From the NCBI GenBank assembly GCA_037178625.1, contig CM074137.1, positions 1,860,001-1,924,000 of the forward strand: a stretch of 64,000 nucleotides of DNA, in the 5' to 3' direction. The notes under the pieces were generated by a model. The model was not told the origin of the DNA. It saw only the letters and a list, made by a program, of their open reading frames with translations, and made no database searches. Shown here piece by piece: positions 11,292 to 21,542 of the stretch (positions are counted from its first letter, which is position 1; each line of letters opens with the position of its first letter). The position numbers and the translations under genes are program-made. The DNA comes from Skeletonema tropicum. Taxonomy: Eukaryota > Bacillariophyta > Thalassiosirophyceae > Thalassiosirales > Thalassiosiraceae.

Positions 11292-13943
11292 TTAGCATCC
11301 GTGGCAACAAGTACATGATAGCGAACAATCAACTCTTGCCAAGTCCAGTTCCGGAAGGCGGCAGATGCCTTCAGGCATTCCAAACTGCGAATCAATACTA
11401 TTGTCTTCCAGCAGAACCTCCTTTAGCACCACACAGTTGGAATACGCTTCAGGAATTGGACCCTCTAAGAAGTTGTTCTGAAGGTGCAACGTTTCAAGAA
11501 GGTTGAGTTGTCCAAGCTCACTGATCAATGTCCCAGTCAGGTAGTTGTCATTGACACGGAGATGTTGAAGATTCTTCAATTTTCCAAGCTCCCTGGGGAG
11601 CTTGCCATTGATTCCCCACGAGAAGTACCCATTCTGATCTTTGTAGTTGGACTCTAATGACAAGGAAGTTAAGCTAATCAGATTACCATATTCTGGAGGT
11701 ATTGTTGAAGAGAGCCTGGTAAATCCGAGTGGAGGCAGAGTCTACTGTTAGCACAGAAAAGTACATACCTCAGTCAAGTAATAATCACATCAAAGAACTC
11801 ACCAATTGTGAGAAATATCCAACTCCTCCAACAACTCGAGCTTACCCAAGGCTGTAGGGAGCTGTTTCTCAAAAAAGTTTTTGCGCAAGTGTAACTGTCT
11901 CAATGAGATCAAATCTCCCATCTGCAAAGGCAGCTGACCTGAAAGAGCATTATTAGCCAAAGATAAGATTTCCAAGTTCGTCAAACTTCCTATTTCAGAT
12001 GGTAATGCAGTGATGAAGCCTCGATTACCGCTTGAGTCTTCACGAAAGTTGTTTTCTAGAGACAGATCCTTCAACGATGTCAAATGTCCGATTTCTGAAA
12101 CAATCGGCCCGTCCATGTTATTACTTCCCAGCCAAAGCAGTTCTATCGAGGATAAATGCTTGATGCTCTTTGGTAAACCCCCAGTAATGGCATTATTGTT
12201 CAAATACAACGATTGTAAATGTGATAAATTCAAAAAGAAGTCTTCGGGGATGCTTGAGATCAAACCGACATGTTCAAGGTTGAGAAACTTGAGATGGGTA
12301 AGCTCACCCAAAACAGATGGCAATGGTATGTCGAATATATTCTTTTCGTCAGATGGTGCATCGTAGTCATTTCCCAAAGATATGACGTACAGATCATTTT
12401 TCCACAAAGCAATCTCCGGGACAAGGAATCCTGTCAATCTATTTTGTTCCAGTTCCAGTTTACTGACAGCTCCATTGATGCATGAAATTCCATACCAACT
12501 GCATTCATTTTGCGAAGTAAGCCATCCATCCCTCACAACCCAATTGTCACCATTCGTGCTGAAAAAAAACGAAGCTAAAACCCATCGCTGAACAATTATT
12601 CTATCCGACAAAATTTTATGGCGCTGATTGTAGATCCATGCAAAAGCCTGGGATTGAGGAGAGCTTGGGTCTGCCAGCGCCGATGCACTTGTAGAAGATG
12701 CACTGAGTAGTATATTTTTGATGCGATTGAGCTCATCTACCCCGTATACCATGTCTTGTGGCAAGATATCGGAAATAGGTGGAATAGTTGGCCTCTTCGT
12801 TCTGAATCTAGTAGGCGTTTCTGTAGGCTCTCCTGTTCGCGATTCTGTTGGCTCTTCTGTTGGCCCTTCTGTTGGTTCTCGTGACGGCTCTTCTGATTGA
12901 CTGCTTGTTGGACTCGTACTTGGTTGAAAAGTGATTGTTGGTCTCGTACTAGGTTCAAGAGTCTTTGGAGTCGTGGTAGGTGAAAAAGTTTGGACTGTGC
13001 CTGCAGTTTGAAAGACGAGAATCATGGGTCAGGTCAATCAACGTTCGATCAGCAAGGTGAAGTAGAAGCAACCAAGCAAGGAGTAAAACTTACCGTCACA
13101 AGTGTGATTACAGCCATCTGAAATGCCAAAGTCGCACTTTCCCAATCCACCACCATTGCCTTTTGCAACCAAACCAGCATTGCCTCCCGTTTCCAACGCC
13201 ACTTTGGTGAGTTCCCACGAGCATTCTTCCCTAAATGTACCACCCGAGACCTCGCCAGTATAACACATATTTTCATTCAAGCATAAATAAATTGCATTAC
13301 CTTCACTGGTACCGGTACCCTCGAGCCGACGTTGTTGGTCATGATGGTTTTTGATATGCCCATCCACAATGCTACCATCCACAGCATACCGAATAGCTCC
13401 CAGTTTTGCATCAAGTGTACCCTCAAAGATAATCTCAGTCGAAGATGTTTCTTTAATCTGAAGCGTTGTCGTACCCCAACCATCACCATATTGAGCATCA
13501 CCATAAGAATCATAAAGCCACAGCCGATGCAATGTATGCTCGGGAGGGCAACCTCCATTAGCAGCTTGATATATCATGGAAGGAGGCAAACTTGGTGACT
13601 CGACAGGATTGTCTGTGCTTATCGTTGGAGATACTTGAACTGGATATACCGATGCGTTATATTTATCATTTGGCCATGGTTGTTGTTGTTGTTGAGGAAA
13701 TACATCAATATTGGGAGGTGGTGGTACGTCAGTGTTGAGATAGTTATAATCTTCACGCCCAAAGAGGAAGTATGTATCTTCTAGTAATAGTTGCGATGAC
13801 TTTTTGAAGACTGGATCATCATTTTGTATGTTATCAATTTCTGCAACGTCAATGCTCCACCATGATCGGGCCTCACTCGACTTGATAGTTAGTCCAGCAA
13901 GGATTGCAATCGTTCGACGCTTGCTTCTACTATTGGATCGCAT
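11292..13943 (-). CDS. Secreted leucine-rich-repeat protein with Pro/Thr/Glu stalk, three exons
   Basis: Exons are 13943-13094, 13000-11803 and 11715-11292. The introns are 93 and 87 bp (GTAAG/TGCAG and GTGAG/ACCAG). The frame holds across both, giving 823 residues. Intron 2 removal rebuilds an LRR turn exactly (DISHNW-LSSTIPPEYGNL). The N terminus has a basic then hydrophobic stretch suited to a signal peptide. Next come a Cys/Trp/Gly-rich module (GDGWGTTTLQI, then CLNENMC and CNHTCDG), a stalk with PTEGPTEEPTE-type repeats, an LRR cap (FFSTNGDNWV...CSWYGISC) and about ten plant-type LRRs (LxxLxxLxLxxNxLxGxLPxxLGxL). The chain ends in a Cys-rich cap (CSLSCTCCHGC). No membrane helix or kinase follows, so it is probably an extracellular or wall-attached recognition or adhesion protein. 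Proteins of this layout are numerous in diatoms; the ligand is unknown. Confidence 0.88.
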
Positions 13944-14509
13944 TTGCCCCCCCTCTTTTGGTGTCGTTTGTATATTTGGATTCGAACTATTGATTGACCG
14001 ACCTATCTGCTATCTGCCTGGCCCGTAAGAGTACTGCAGTCGCTCTAGAGTAGTGCTTAAAGTTGGGCCCTAACAGAAGACGTGTTCTGTCTCTTCCTGG
14101 ACAATTTTAATTGCACAAGAGATGTGTACCGCGTGCCAATTTTTTGAAATGTAGGCTCACCAAAAATGAACTCTCACATGGATGCAAGAGCAAAGCCCTC
14201 TCTCTCTCAAAAGAGCGAACACAACAAGAGAGTGAGATGAGTGAGAAGGTGGTCGGATTTGTCGGAGGGAAGTTTTGTTTTCGCGCTTATCCGTTTGCGA
14301 GCCGTTATCGGACCGATTCGTTTCCACACAAGAGTCTTGCACACTCTCACAACATTATTTCTATTCATATCATTGGTAACATCATTGCCATTGCCAATGC
14401 AAAAGTGCAGCGAAATCCCTGGATCAAAGTATCGTATGACAGCACCACCAAGAGGATGATGAGATAGTGAATAGCATAGCTTCTTTTATTATTATTACTA
14501 ACAACCACC
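13944..14509. promoter_or_regulatory. Divergent intergenic region, LRR gene / J-domain gene
   Basis: This 566-bp gap holds the promoters of two divergent genes. A CT-rich run lies at about 14198-14215. Short open frames here are not protein-like. No repeat, RNA gene or clear TATA box was found. Confidence 0.35.
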
Positions 14510-16351
14510 ATGAGATTCGACATCGCATGTTTCCTCTGCTGCTGCCGCAGCTTCCTCTCCTCCCGCCAATCCGAGGGCGAATCCTTCTACGATCTCCTCG
14601 GCGTCGACAAACACGCCACCCCCGACGAACTCAAACGAGCCTACAAACGCCAATCCCTCCAAATGCACCCGGACAAACTCGCCCAGCGCGGCCGCACCGT
14701 CACCGCCCAGGACAGAGATCGGTTCACACGAATGCGCAACGCCTACGAGGTCCTTTCCGATCCAAGGAGGCGAGAAACCTATGACGCCATTGGGGAACGG
14801 GGGATGAAATGGATGGAGGATCCCTTGTCGATTGATCCGCAGGAGTTGGCTCATAATTTTGCCACCTCGAGTATTTTGGATCGGTCCAAGATATTTGCCA
14901 TTTTTCTGGCGATTTATATCGCTGTGTTTTTGTTGCCCATTTTAGTTTGTCTTATGGCCGATGGGACCTTTGGTGGGGCCAAGTGGGTGGCGGTCCTTAC
15001 GCCATTGTGGCTTTGGGATGTGTTTATTACCTTCTACCATACGAGGGTTATTTTGATGGGACCGATTAAGCGACCGGAGCACATTCCCGAAGAAGAGTGG
15101 GTTGATCCTCTACCCATGAAAAAGAGACTTTCGGCATTGGTCAGATTTGTGTTTTTGGTCTTATTTCAAATCCTACTGGCTCTTAAGATGGATGGCATCA
15201 TTGCATTTCCTTGGTGGGTAGTTTTTATCCCATTGTATTTCTGGGAGGCAATGGCATTGAAGAAAAAGATTTCATTGACAATGATTCAAATTGTCACTCT
15301 TGAAGAGTTGGAGTTGGCCATTGGGAAAAGCTTTGCGGCATGTGACACATCGGAGAGGGAGGATATTCATCGTCGGTTCATTTTGGTACCTGCCAAGAGT
15401 GGACCGATTTATGACTCAGCATGTCGAATCAAAGCGGAGGCCAAAATGGACGTTTTGAGGATTTTAGCACGAGTTGCGTTTACAGTCCTTATGGTAATGA
15501 ATTTGGAACTTGGTAAGGAGTGGAGCTGGTGGATTGTCTTTATCCCCATATTCGTCATGGTCATGTGCATTATAGGATCGGCATTCCAAAATTGGGTAGA
15601 TGTTCAGGCCGAGGCGGCAAAGCGAGACCCCTCGCTATTCGATCCAGATGCCGATGTTGAGCAGGGTTACGCACAGATGGATGATAACAAAAACACTGAC
15701 GATGATGAACCCCTCACAGAGGAAGAAAAAGAAGAGCTCAAGGCAAGAGTGGCACAGGCAGCCTATCGGGTGGTAGGCACGTGTTGTTCACAATGTTTCT
15801 TCCTTGTTATACTCTGTGTTCTGGTTGGCAAAATGCAAGGAGCAGGATATTCTTGGCTTGTCATTATATCGCCGTTCCTTGCCGCGGGAGGAATTGTCCT
15901 TTGCTGCCTAGCATGCACAATCTTTTGCCTTTCCGAGGTGGATGAGAATGCTGGATTGGTAGATTTTGATACGAGGGTTGACGAGGCGACTGCAGCTGCT
16001 GGATATGGATCGACACAGGATGGTTATGCGCCACCAACAACAGAACAAACAGGGCAGCAGCCACCACAGCAGCAGCAACAACAACAACAACAGTCAGTTC
16101 CATTAAGCAATACTGATACAAAAGCTGCAGAAGCACAACCAACATCAAAACCTCCACCAACATCAACGTGGGATCCTGAAAAAGGTGAAATCTGGCTAAA
16201 CACCACTCAAGATGAAGATGAAAAGATAGATGAGGTAATTTCCCCGCCGGAACCCGAGAAAACTGATCTGCTGGATAACATTGTTGATGCACAACCTGCA
16301 GTAATACAGCCGCAACTATCCGAGGCATCTGAGGATTTTGACCTCGACTAA
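14510..16351 (+). CDS. J-domain (Hsp40) polytopic membrane protein, TMEM185-like
   Basis: A single uninterrupted frame of 613 residues. The start ATG at 14510 follows ACC, and Cys-rich residues come next. A J domain spans residues ~24-95 with the diagnostic HPD at 53-55 (QMHPDK) and a helix IV ending DPRRRETYDAIG, so it should stimulate an Hsp70 ATPase. Multiple membrane helices follow, many with paired Trp at their ends (AKWVAVLTPLWLWDVF, FPWWVVFIPLYFWEAM, WSWWIVFIPIF). This pattern resembles the TMEM185/FAM11 family. The tail is cytosolic-looking, acidic, with a poly-Gln run at about 16057-16092. Anchoring a J domain to a multi-pass membrane protein suggests an Hsp70 recruiter on an endomembrane. 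Which membrane cannot be told from sequence. Confidence 0.88.
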   Translation: MRFDIACFLCCCRSFLSSRQSEGESFYDLLGVDKHATPDELKRAYKRQSLQMHPDKLAQRGRTVTAQDRDRFTRMRNAYEVLSDPRRRETYDAIGERGMKWMEDPLSIDPQELAHNFATSSILDRSKIFAIFLAIYIAVFLLPILVCLMADGTFGGAKWVAVLTPLWLWDVFITFYHTRVILMGPIKRPEHIPEEEWVDPLPMKKRLSALVRFVFLVLFQILLALKMDGIIAFPWWVVFIPLYFWEAMALKKKISLTMIQIVTLEELELAIGKSFAACDTSEREDIHRRFILVPAKSGPIYDSACRIKAEAKMDVLRILARVAFTVLMVMNLELGKEWSWWIVFIPIFVMVMCIIGSAFQNWVDVQAEAAKRDPSLFDPDADVEQGYAQMDDNKNTDDDEPLTEEEKEELKARVAQAAYRVVGTCCSQCFFLVILCVLVGKMQGAGYSWLVIISPFLAAGGIVLCCLACTIFCLSEVDENAGLVDFDTRVDEATAAAGYGSTQDGYAPPTTEQTGQQPPQQQQQQQQQSVPLSNTDTKAAEAQPTSKPPPTSTWDPEKGEIWLNTTQDEDEKIDEVISPPEPEKTDLLDNIVDAQPAVIQPQLSEASEDFDLD

Positions 16352-16501
16352 ATCAGTCTTTTGAGATTCATTTTATTTGTTTCACAATCGATTTCATTTG
16401 GTAGGTTCTTAGGTAGACTTAAGCTAAAACTGTGCATACTATGTACTTGAAGAGTTACTTGATATTTAATTAGCATACCAATCTTTAGGAATCTTCCCCA
16501 T

Positions 16502-18007
16502 CTAAACTCGTCTCCCAGACGAACGTTTTCTGGCCTTCCTCACAAACTGCCTAGGACTACTATCGAAGTTGGGGACAGGCTTTGGACGAGGATTAAAAGC
16601 ACTCTCTTCATCAAACGGCTTTTCCTCTTTGATGGTATTGCTCTTCTGACGTACAACGGTCTTCTTCGGTATGATCATTCCCGGCTCTTCTTCCTCGGCC
16701 ACAACATCACCAGCAACATGACCAAGATTGGAATTCCCATCATCCGAATATCCATCGCTCAAATCATCATCGCCCATTAACATGATTCGATCAATAGCTG
16801 AAACACCTTCCACCTCAACTTCTTCTTCACTCACTAGACTATTTGGTGATGGTATAGCGATACCAGTAGAGACAAACGTAGTCCCGGATCGTGATCGAAC
16901 AGTCGAGTAGTCCGTCCCTACAGCATTGAACGTGAATTCACTCCCCATTCCAGTCAATCCAGAATGTCCCGTGGTACCACTCCCAAATGACTTACCCGAA
17001 GCATCCGAAAGAGTCTTTTGCAATTCTATTGGTGATCCTGGTGTCATCATCATTGCGGAACTTTTACCATCATTGGACCTAGTCGTGGGTTTGAAACTCA
17101 CACCCTTTGCACCAACCACTTTCTTGGACACAACCCACTTCTTCTTCTGTTCATCGTAAACAAATCCATTCTGAGCCTTTTTCTCTTCATCCCCCACGGC
17201 AGGAGTATAGACCATTTTGGTACCATCCTCATTCCATTCAAAGACGCCTCCCTTCTCATTTTGGAAGGATTTCAGGGCTGCCCCACCAATGTATGGATCG
17301 ATGGCATTAGTATTATTTTGTTGTTGCAGGTTGTTGTACGGGGCAATGCTACTCTTATCAACACTGTAGGCGAAGGACATATCATCGTCTCCAGTGGTAT
17401 GGTCTGAAACACTTTTATTTCCGGCTCCTTTTCCATTATAGTGCATATCAGATTCATCATCGGATGTTTCTTCCTCATTATCAGGAGGTGGCGGCGGAAT
17501 GTCAGAGTCATAATTTAAAGATTCATTCGCTGGAGAAGAAGCTCTTGCACTGTTTTTTTTTGTCGCTGCTGCCGTCGTCCCCGAAGCACCCTTGCTGTCA
17601 CTGCCACTACGCTTAAAGTAACCTCCTCCCTTTTCTTTCTTTGCGGCATTTTTCTCCATACTGCTAATGATATTATTCATCTCCTTCTCTTCTAAGGTAT
17701 CATTCATATATTGCCGCGTTCCATTACTCTCGGAGTTGTTGTGTTGTCGCTTTGCGTAGCACACTCCCCCGATCAAGATGAGGATGGATATTACTGCTCC
17801 GACTGCTCCGACAATGACGAGGATGCTGCCGCTATTATTATCGCTGTTATCATCATCACTTTGAAGATGGCGTGTGCCATATTGATGAGTAGAAGATGCT
17901 ATGTCAACATCATTATAATTGTTTTGTCGACTGCGCAATAATGAAGATGATGAGCCTAGAGATGCTATTGTGAGTAGAACAATGCATCTGAAAGTCTTGT
18001 TTGACAT
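16502..18007 (-). CDS. Type I single-pass membrane protein, function unknown
   Basis: The frame opens at 18073, but residue 23 (ATG at 18007-18005) starts a typical signal peptide (MSNKTFRCIVLLTIASLG), so I use that start; 501 residues follow. A short luminal part rich in Asp/Asn/Ser precedes one membrane helix (ILVIVGAVGAVISILILIGG) and a long cytosolic tail. The tail is Ser/Asp/Glu/Lys-rich. It contains two short aromatic patches (GVFEWNEDGTKMVYTP and NGFVYDEQKKKWVVSKK) that look like a paired beta module, and a basic C-terminal end (RKARKRSSGRR). No catalytic motif recognised. It is convergent with the J-domain gene, with 150 bp between stops. The upstream 22 residues may be translated if the first ATG is used. 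Confidence 0.72.
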   Translation of the reverse strand: MSNKTFRCIVLLTIASLGSSSSLLRSRQNNYNDVDIASSTHQYGTRHLQSDDDNSDNNSGSILVIVGAVGAVISILILIGGVCYAKRQHNNSESNGTRQYMNDTLEEKEMNNIISSMEKNAAKKEKGGGYFKRSGSDSKGASGTTAAATKKNSARASSPANESLNYDSDIPPPPPDNEEETSDDESDMHYNGKGAGNKSVSDHTTGDDDMSFAYSVDKSSIAPYNNLQQQNNTNAIDPYIGGAALKSFQNEKGGVFEWNEDGTKMVYTPAVGDEEKKAQNGFVYDEQKKKWVVSKKVVGAKGVSFKPTTRSNDGKSSAMMMTPGSPIELQKTLSDASGKSFGSGTTGHSGLTGMGSEFTFNAVGTDYSTVRSRSGTTFVSTGIAIPSPNSLVSEEEVEVEGVSAIDRIMLMGDDDLSDGYSDDGNSNLGHVAGDVVAEEEEPGMIIPKKTVVRQKSNTIKEEKPFDEESAFNPRPKPVPNFDSSPRQFVRKARKRSSGRRV

Positions 18008-18073
18008 CATCTTATGCATATCACGTGCAGATGTGATGCCAGCAGTCTTTGAACTACCAGTAGACTCCACCAA

Positions 18074-18544
18074 TCACCTATCTGCTGCAAATGAAAGAAT
18101 AGATTACTCGCCAACAGAGAACGCCTTGCTACCCTCCGCTCTCCGCTGCGCTTATAGCTTGTGGTTGATTTAAAGGTTCCCGTGATTTAAACGTGAGAGC
18201 TATGCGCTGCAGACTTCGCTTTTCGCTTTGGAGGATTGGAGGAGCCCATCAAGTCGTGTGAATGCAAAGATGCAGTGCTTTCTCGTAAAGTGGTACATAT
18301 TCATTTATTACAGACTTTCTTACATTTGATAACCGAGCATCACTCAAAAATTGCCACATTTTCTCACAAAGATGTGAGTTGAGTCAAAACATATCAACCA
18401 TTTACCGAGTAGAGAGAGGTTGTCTTGGAACCACTGATATTATCGCGGAGGGTAGCGGATCAAATTCGTTGATTGGACAATAATTGCTTTTGAGGTGAAC
18501 AACCAACATCAAATGAGGTATCGAGCAAAAAACATTCCATCATC
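18074..18544. promoter_or_regulatory. Divergent intergenic region, type I membrane protein / zinc-ribbon gene
   Basis: This 471-bp gap separates two divergent genes. I see no repeat, RNA gene or recognisable site beyond AT-rich stretches. A frame at 17919-18173 is an antisense shadow. Confidence 0.3.
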
Positions 18545-21499
18545 ATGGCTACAACTCTCGACAAATATGACAAAATCTATGCAAAGTACTCCGGTAGAAT
18601 CGACCCTCCATCATATCTTGATCCTCCAGACCTCAAAGCCGTTCCTCGAAAATATGTGGTTCCTAACAAAAATGTGGGCTTGGAACCACCTCCATTCAAA
18701 GCTGCCTCTCCCGAGCGTGATGATGCTATGCCATATGAGATCAAAATCAAATTTCCTAGTACTACTCACGAACGCATCATAGGGCGATATCAGATAGATC
18801 CACTAGAACCGAAACTTGCTGTTGCATCTCGAGATGATGATGATGACAACACCGGTGCTAGATCGGTCAAACAATCTGATGAGGATCGCAGCCGCGATGT
18901 TATCGATACTACGAGATCAACGCAAATGCAATCTTGTCTCGACAAGTTCAATGCAAAGAGGATATCCATGAGAAGTATCTACGGCTCACCATCGGCTTCA
19001 ATATCGACATCATCAAAAGTTTCAGCTTTGAGTGATCCGCCAAGCAATGATATAGAGTCTACACTGAAATATTTAACTGAGCAAAGCTTGGGTCGCAGAA
19101 CTACCATTTTCCCAAGCACGTCAAAGTCTATCTACGGCTCACAATCGGCTTCAATATCGGCATCATCGAAAGTCTCAGCTGTTAGTGACCCGCCAAGCAA
19201 TGATATAGAGTCTACACTGAAATATGTGACTGAGCAAAGCTTGGGTCGTAGAGCTACCATTTTCCCTAGCAAGTCAAAGTCTATCTACGGCTCACAATCG
19301 GCTTCAATATCGACATCATCGAAAGTCTCAGCTGTTCGTGATCCGCCAAGCAATGATATAGAGTCTACACTGAAATATTTGACTGAACATAGCTTGGGTC
19401 GTAGAGCTGCCGTTGTCCCTAGCAAGTCAATGTCTACCATTTTCCCTAGCAAGTCAAAGTCAGACCAAGCCTATGGTGCATCATCGAAAGTCTCAGCTGT
19501 TCGTGATCCGCCAAGCAGTGATATAGAGTCTTCACTGAAATATTTGACTGAGCAAAGCTTGGGTCGTAGAGCTGCCGTTGTCCCAAGCAAGTCAAAGTCA
19601 GGCCGCAGTGCGAAAGCAAAGAAAGAACAAAAGACACGGTCTGCGTCTTCATCGCCAATGAAAGCTCTTACCATGAGTTTGATCAGCGAACAAGCCCCAG
19701 ATGGTTTTAGAGTATCTCGTGACAAATGCTCTGACTGCGAAAATTACATGGTAGAAGAAGTTTCCAATGACATTGAAGTTAAAAAGTGTATGTTCTGCTC
19801 AATTAACAAAGAAGAAGAAGCTTACAACGACATTGGAGTTAGGAAGTGTGTGTACTGCCCAATCAATGACTTTCGAGCAATCATTCAAGTAGTAGTTTCG
19901 GATCGAGTAATGGCTGCAAAGCGGATTCAAGGCGATGCAGTGGTCGTGAGTGATGGGAAATGTGAGCATTGTCATTCTCCCACCCAGGAGGGCATCAGTT
20001 GTGAAGTATGCCCTCTTTTAGATTATATCTGCATTGAAGTTGCAAAAGAACTTGGACGTGGAGGTGTATTGTCGTTTTTATGCTGCAATGATTGTGGAAG
20101 TCAACAGGTGAGGAGCAGTGATGGTGTTCAGCATTGCATTGTTTGTAATGTGTTGAATGATAAGTTGGGAGAACAGCAACTTTTCAAGTCACGCAAGACA
20201 GTTGCAGAGGATGCTCCTCCTCTCGAGAAGTATGAGGCTACTCTTCACGAGACTACACAACAGCTCGAAAAACTAAAGCAACATGAAGCAATCCAGATAC
20301 AGCTCGATGAAGAGCTTGCAAAGGCAAAGAATGCTCAGTCTCTGTTGGGAACTACAATGGCCAACATTAACTACGAAAACAAGACGAGAGTGATACGTAC
20401 TGAACTCAAGGATGAATTCTTGAAAGCCAAGGCAGCTCAACTTGCTCTGCAGAAAGTGTTGGAGAGTAGTCGCCCTCTGAAAAAACCTGATACATCAGTG
20501 GAACAAGATGAAACCACAGCAGGAGATACTGATTTTAGTGGGTTATCCTACGAAATCAGTCAACGTGAAATTGACAAAGGCAATGTCAAGGAGTATATTC
20601 CTCCACCAAAGCACTTTTTCGCACGTGGAATTCCAAAGACTATAAGCGTGAAAGATCAATCCTACTACAAACATAATCTGGAGCAAAGTGCACTTGATCA
20701 AGAGCGACAACATTATACGAATTGTTGTGGCAAGCGTATCCAAAAACAGCCATCTCACGATGATAGAGCCGACAATGTTGATAATGATTCAATCAATACC
20801 GATGATCAGTGCACAGTTGACATCTCATTGAACTCTCACGAGTCAAAGTTGTTAGCAGAAAGACATGAGGGTAGAAAGCTGCCTGTGAAACAATCCAACA
20901 GAGGCAAGAAAACTTCAAAAGGTCGGTCGCGAAGATGTTCGAGTATCTTGAATTTATGTGGATGTGCTCCGTCCTTCGACTCATTGGAAGATGCTCGCCT
21001 TGATGAGTCAATGCATACGCACGACTCTGACTATGACACCGACTATCGCCCTAGGAGATTATCATTTGATAACGAAGAGGCGTTTGATTTAGAAGAGGAG
21101 TATCATCGTTTACTTCAACTCCGAACCAAAACTCGCCGAGATGACGACTCTTCTTACGACGCTAGCATGTACTCAAACATCACTCCCCATGGAATACTGA
21201 AATCACCACGATACTCGGGTCAACGGTCAAACGCCAGTGTGAAATCAGATGATCAAAGTCGGATGTCTTCCCGTGGTGGCCATAACAGCGTATCAAGTGG
21301 CAGTGACTCCAGAAGGGTATCGTTTTACAATTATGAGCATCACAGAGATCTTGATATTGACAAGCTGAAAACATTGACGGAAGAGGGAGATGAATCATTC
21401 GAGTCTCAACATCCAAACGCTGCAATCGCAGAAGTCAGAAGAAAAATTGCCGAAGCAAAAGCTGTTCTATCAAAAACCGAGTATACAGCCAGAATATGA
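18545..21499 (+). CDS. Zinc-ribbon protein (autoantigen p27-like ribbons) with 51-residue tandem repeats
   Basis: One 984-residue frame without introns. Residues ~144-352 are four tandem repeats built on SIYGS-SASIS-SSKVSA-DPPSNDIESTLKY. The central part has several CxxC pairs: C395/C398 with a KKCMFC about 23 residues on, RKCVYC, CEHC at 473 with SCEVC, and a CCNDCG...HCIVC unit near 513. Spacing and the lead-in (SLISEQAPDGFRVSRDKC) resemble the Sjogren/scleroderma autoantigen p27 zinc ribbon (L-x-x-G-x-x-x-x-x-x-x-C-x-x-C). A coiled coil follows (~ residues 560-640), then a Ser/Asp-rich tail ending in a basic helix. Zinc binding is inferred from the Cys pairs. The role is unknown; a cytoskeletal or scaffold function is only a guess. 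The start ATG follows CATC. Confidence 0.8.
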   Translation: MATTLDKYDKIYAKYSGRIDPPSYLDPPDLKAVPRKYVVPNKNVGLEPPPFKAASPERDDAMPYEIKIKFPSTTHERIIGRYQIDPLEPKLAVASRDDDDDNTGARSVKQSDEDRSRDVIDTTRSTQMQSCLDKFNAKRISMRSIYGSPSASISTSSKVSALSDPPSNDIESTLKYLTEQSLGRRTTIFPSTSKSIYGSQSASISASSKVSAVSDPPSNDIESTLKYVTEQSLGRRATIFPSKSKSIYGSQSASISTSSKVSAVRDPPSNDIESTLKYLTEHSLGRRAAVVPSKSMSTIFPSKSKSDQAYGASSKVSAVRDPPSSDIESSLKYLTEQSLGRRAAVVPSKSKSGRSAKAKKEQKTRSASSSPMKALTMSLISEQAPDGFRVSRDKCSDCENYMVEEVSNDIEVKKCMFCSINKEEEAYNDIGVRKCVYCPINDFRAIIQVVVSDRVMAAKRIQGDAVVVSDGKCEHCHSPTQEGISCEVCPLLDYICIEVAKELGRGGVLSFLCCNDCGSQQVRSSDGVQHCIVCNVLNDKLGEQQLFKSRKTVAEDAPPLEKYEATLHETTQQLEKLKQHEAIQIQLDEELAKAKNAQSLLGTTMANINYENKTRVIRTELKDEFLKAKAAQLALQKVLESSRPLKKPDTSVEQDETTAGDTDFSGLSYEISQREIDKGNVKEYIPPPKHFFARGIPKTISVKDQSYYKHNLEQSALDQERQHYTNCCGKRIQKQPSHDDRADNVDNDSINTDDQCTVDISLNSHESKLLAERHEGRKLPVKQSNRGKKTSKGRSRRCSSILNLCGCAPSFDSLEDARLDESMHTHDSDYDTDYRPRRLSFDNEEAFDLEEEYHRLLQLRTKTRRDDDSSYDASMYSNITPHGILKSPRYSGQRSNASVKSDDQSRMSSRGGHNSVSSGSDSRRVSFYNYEHHRDLDIDKLKTLTEEGDESFESQHPNAAIAEVRRKIAEAKAVLSKTEYTARI
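18974..19597 (+). repeat. Four in-frame tandem repeats, 153-bp period
   Basis: Repeat starts at 18974, 19127 and 19280 are exactly 153 bp apart (51 codons). The third unit has a small internal duplication of an FPSKSK segment. The fourth starts near 19459 and is shortened at its front. The period keeps frame, so unit number could vary without breaking the gene. Confidence 0.9.
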
Positions 21500-21542
21500 T
21501 TATCCTTGGACAAAACCTTTATACATACATCCTAACTCTCTC

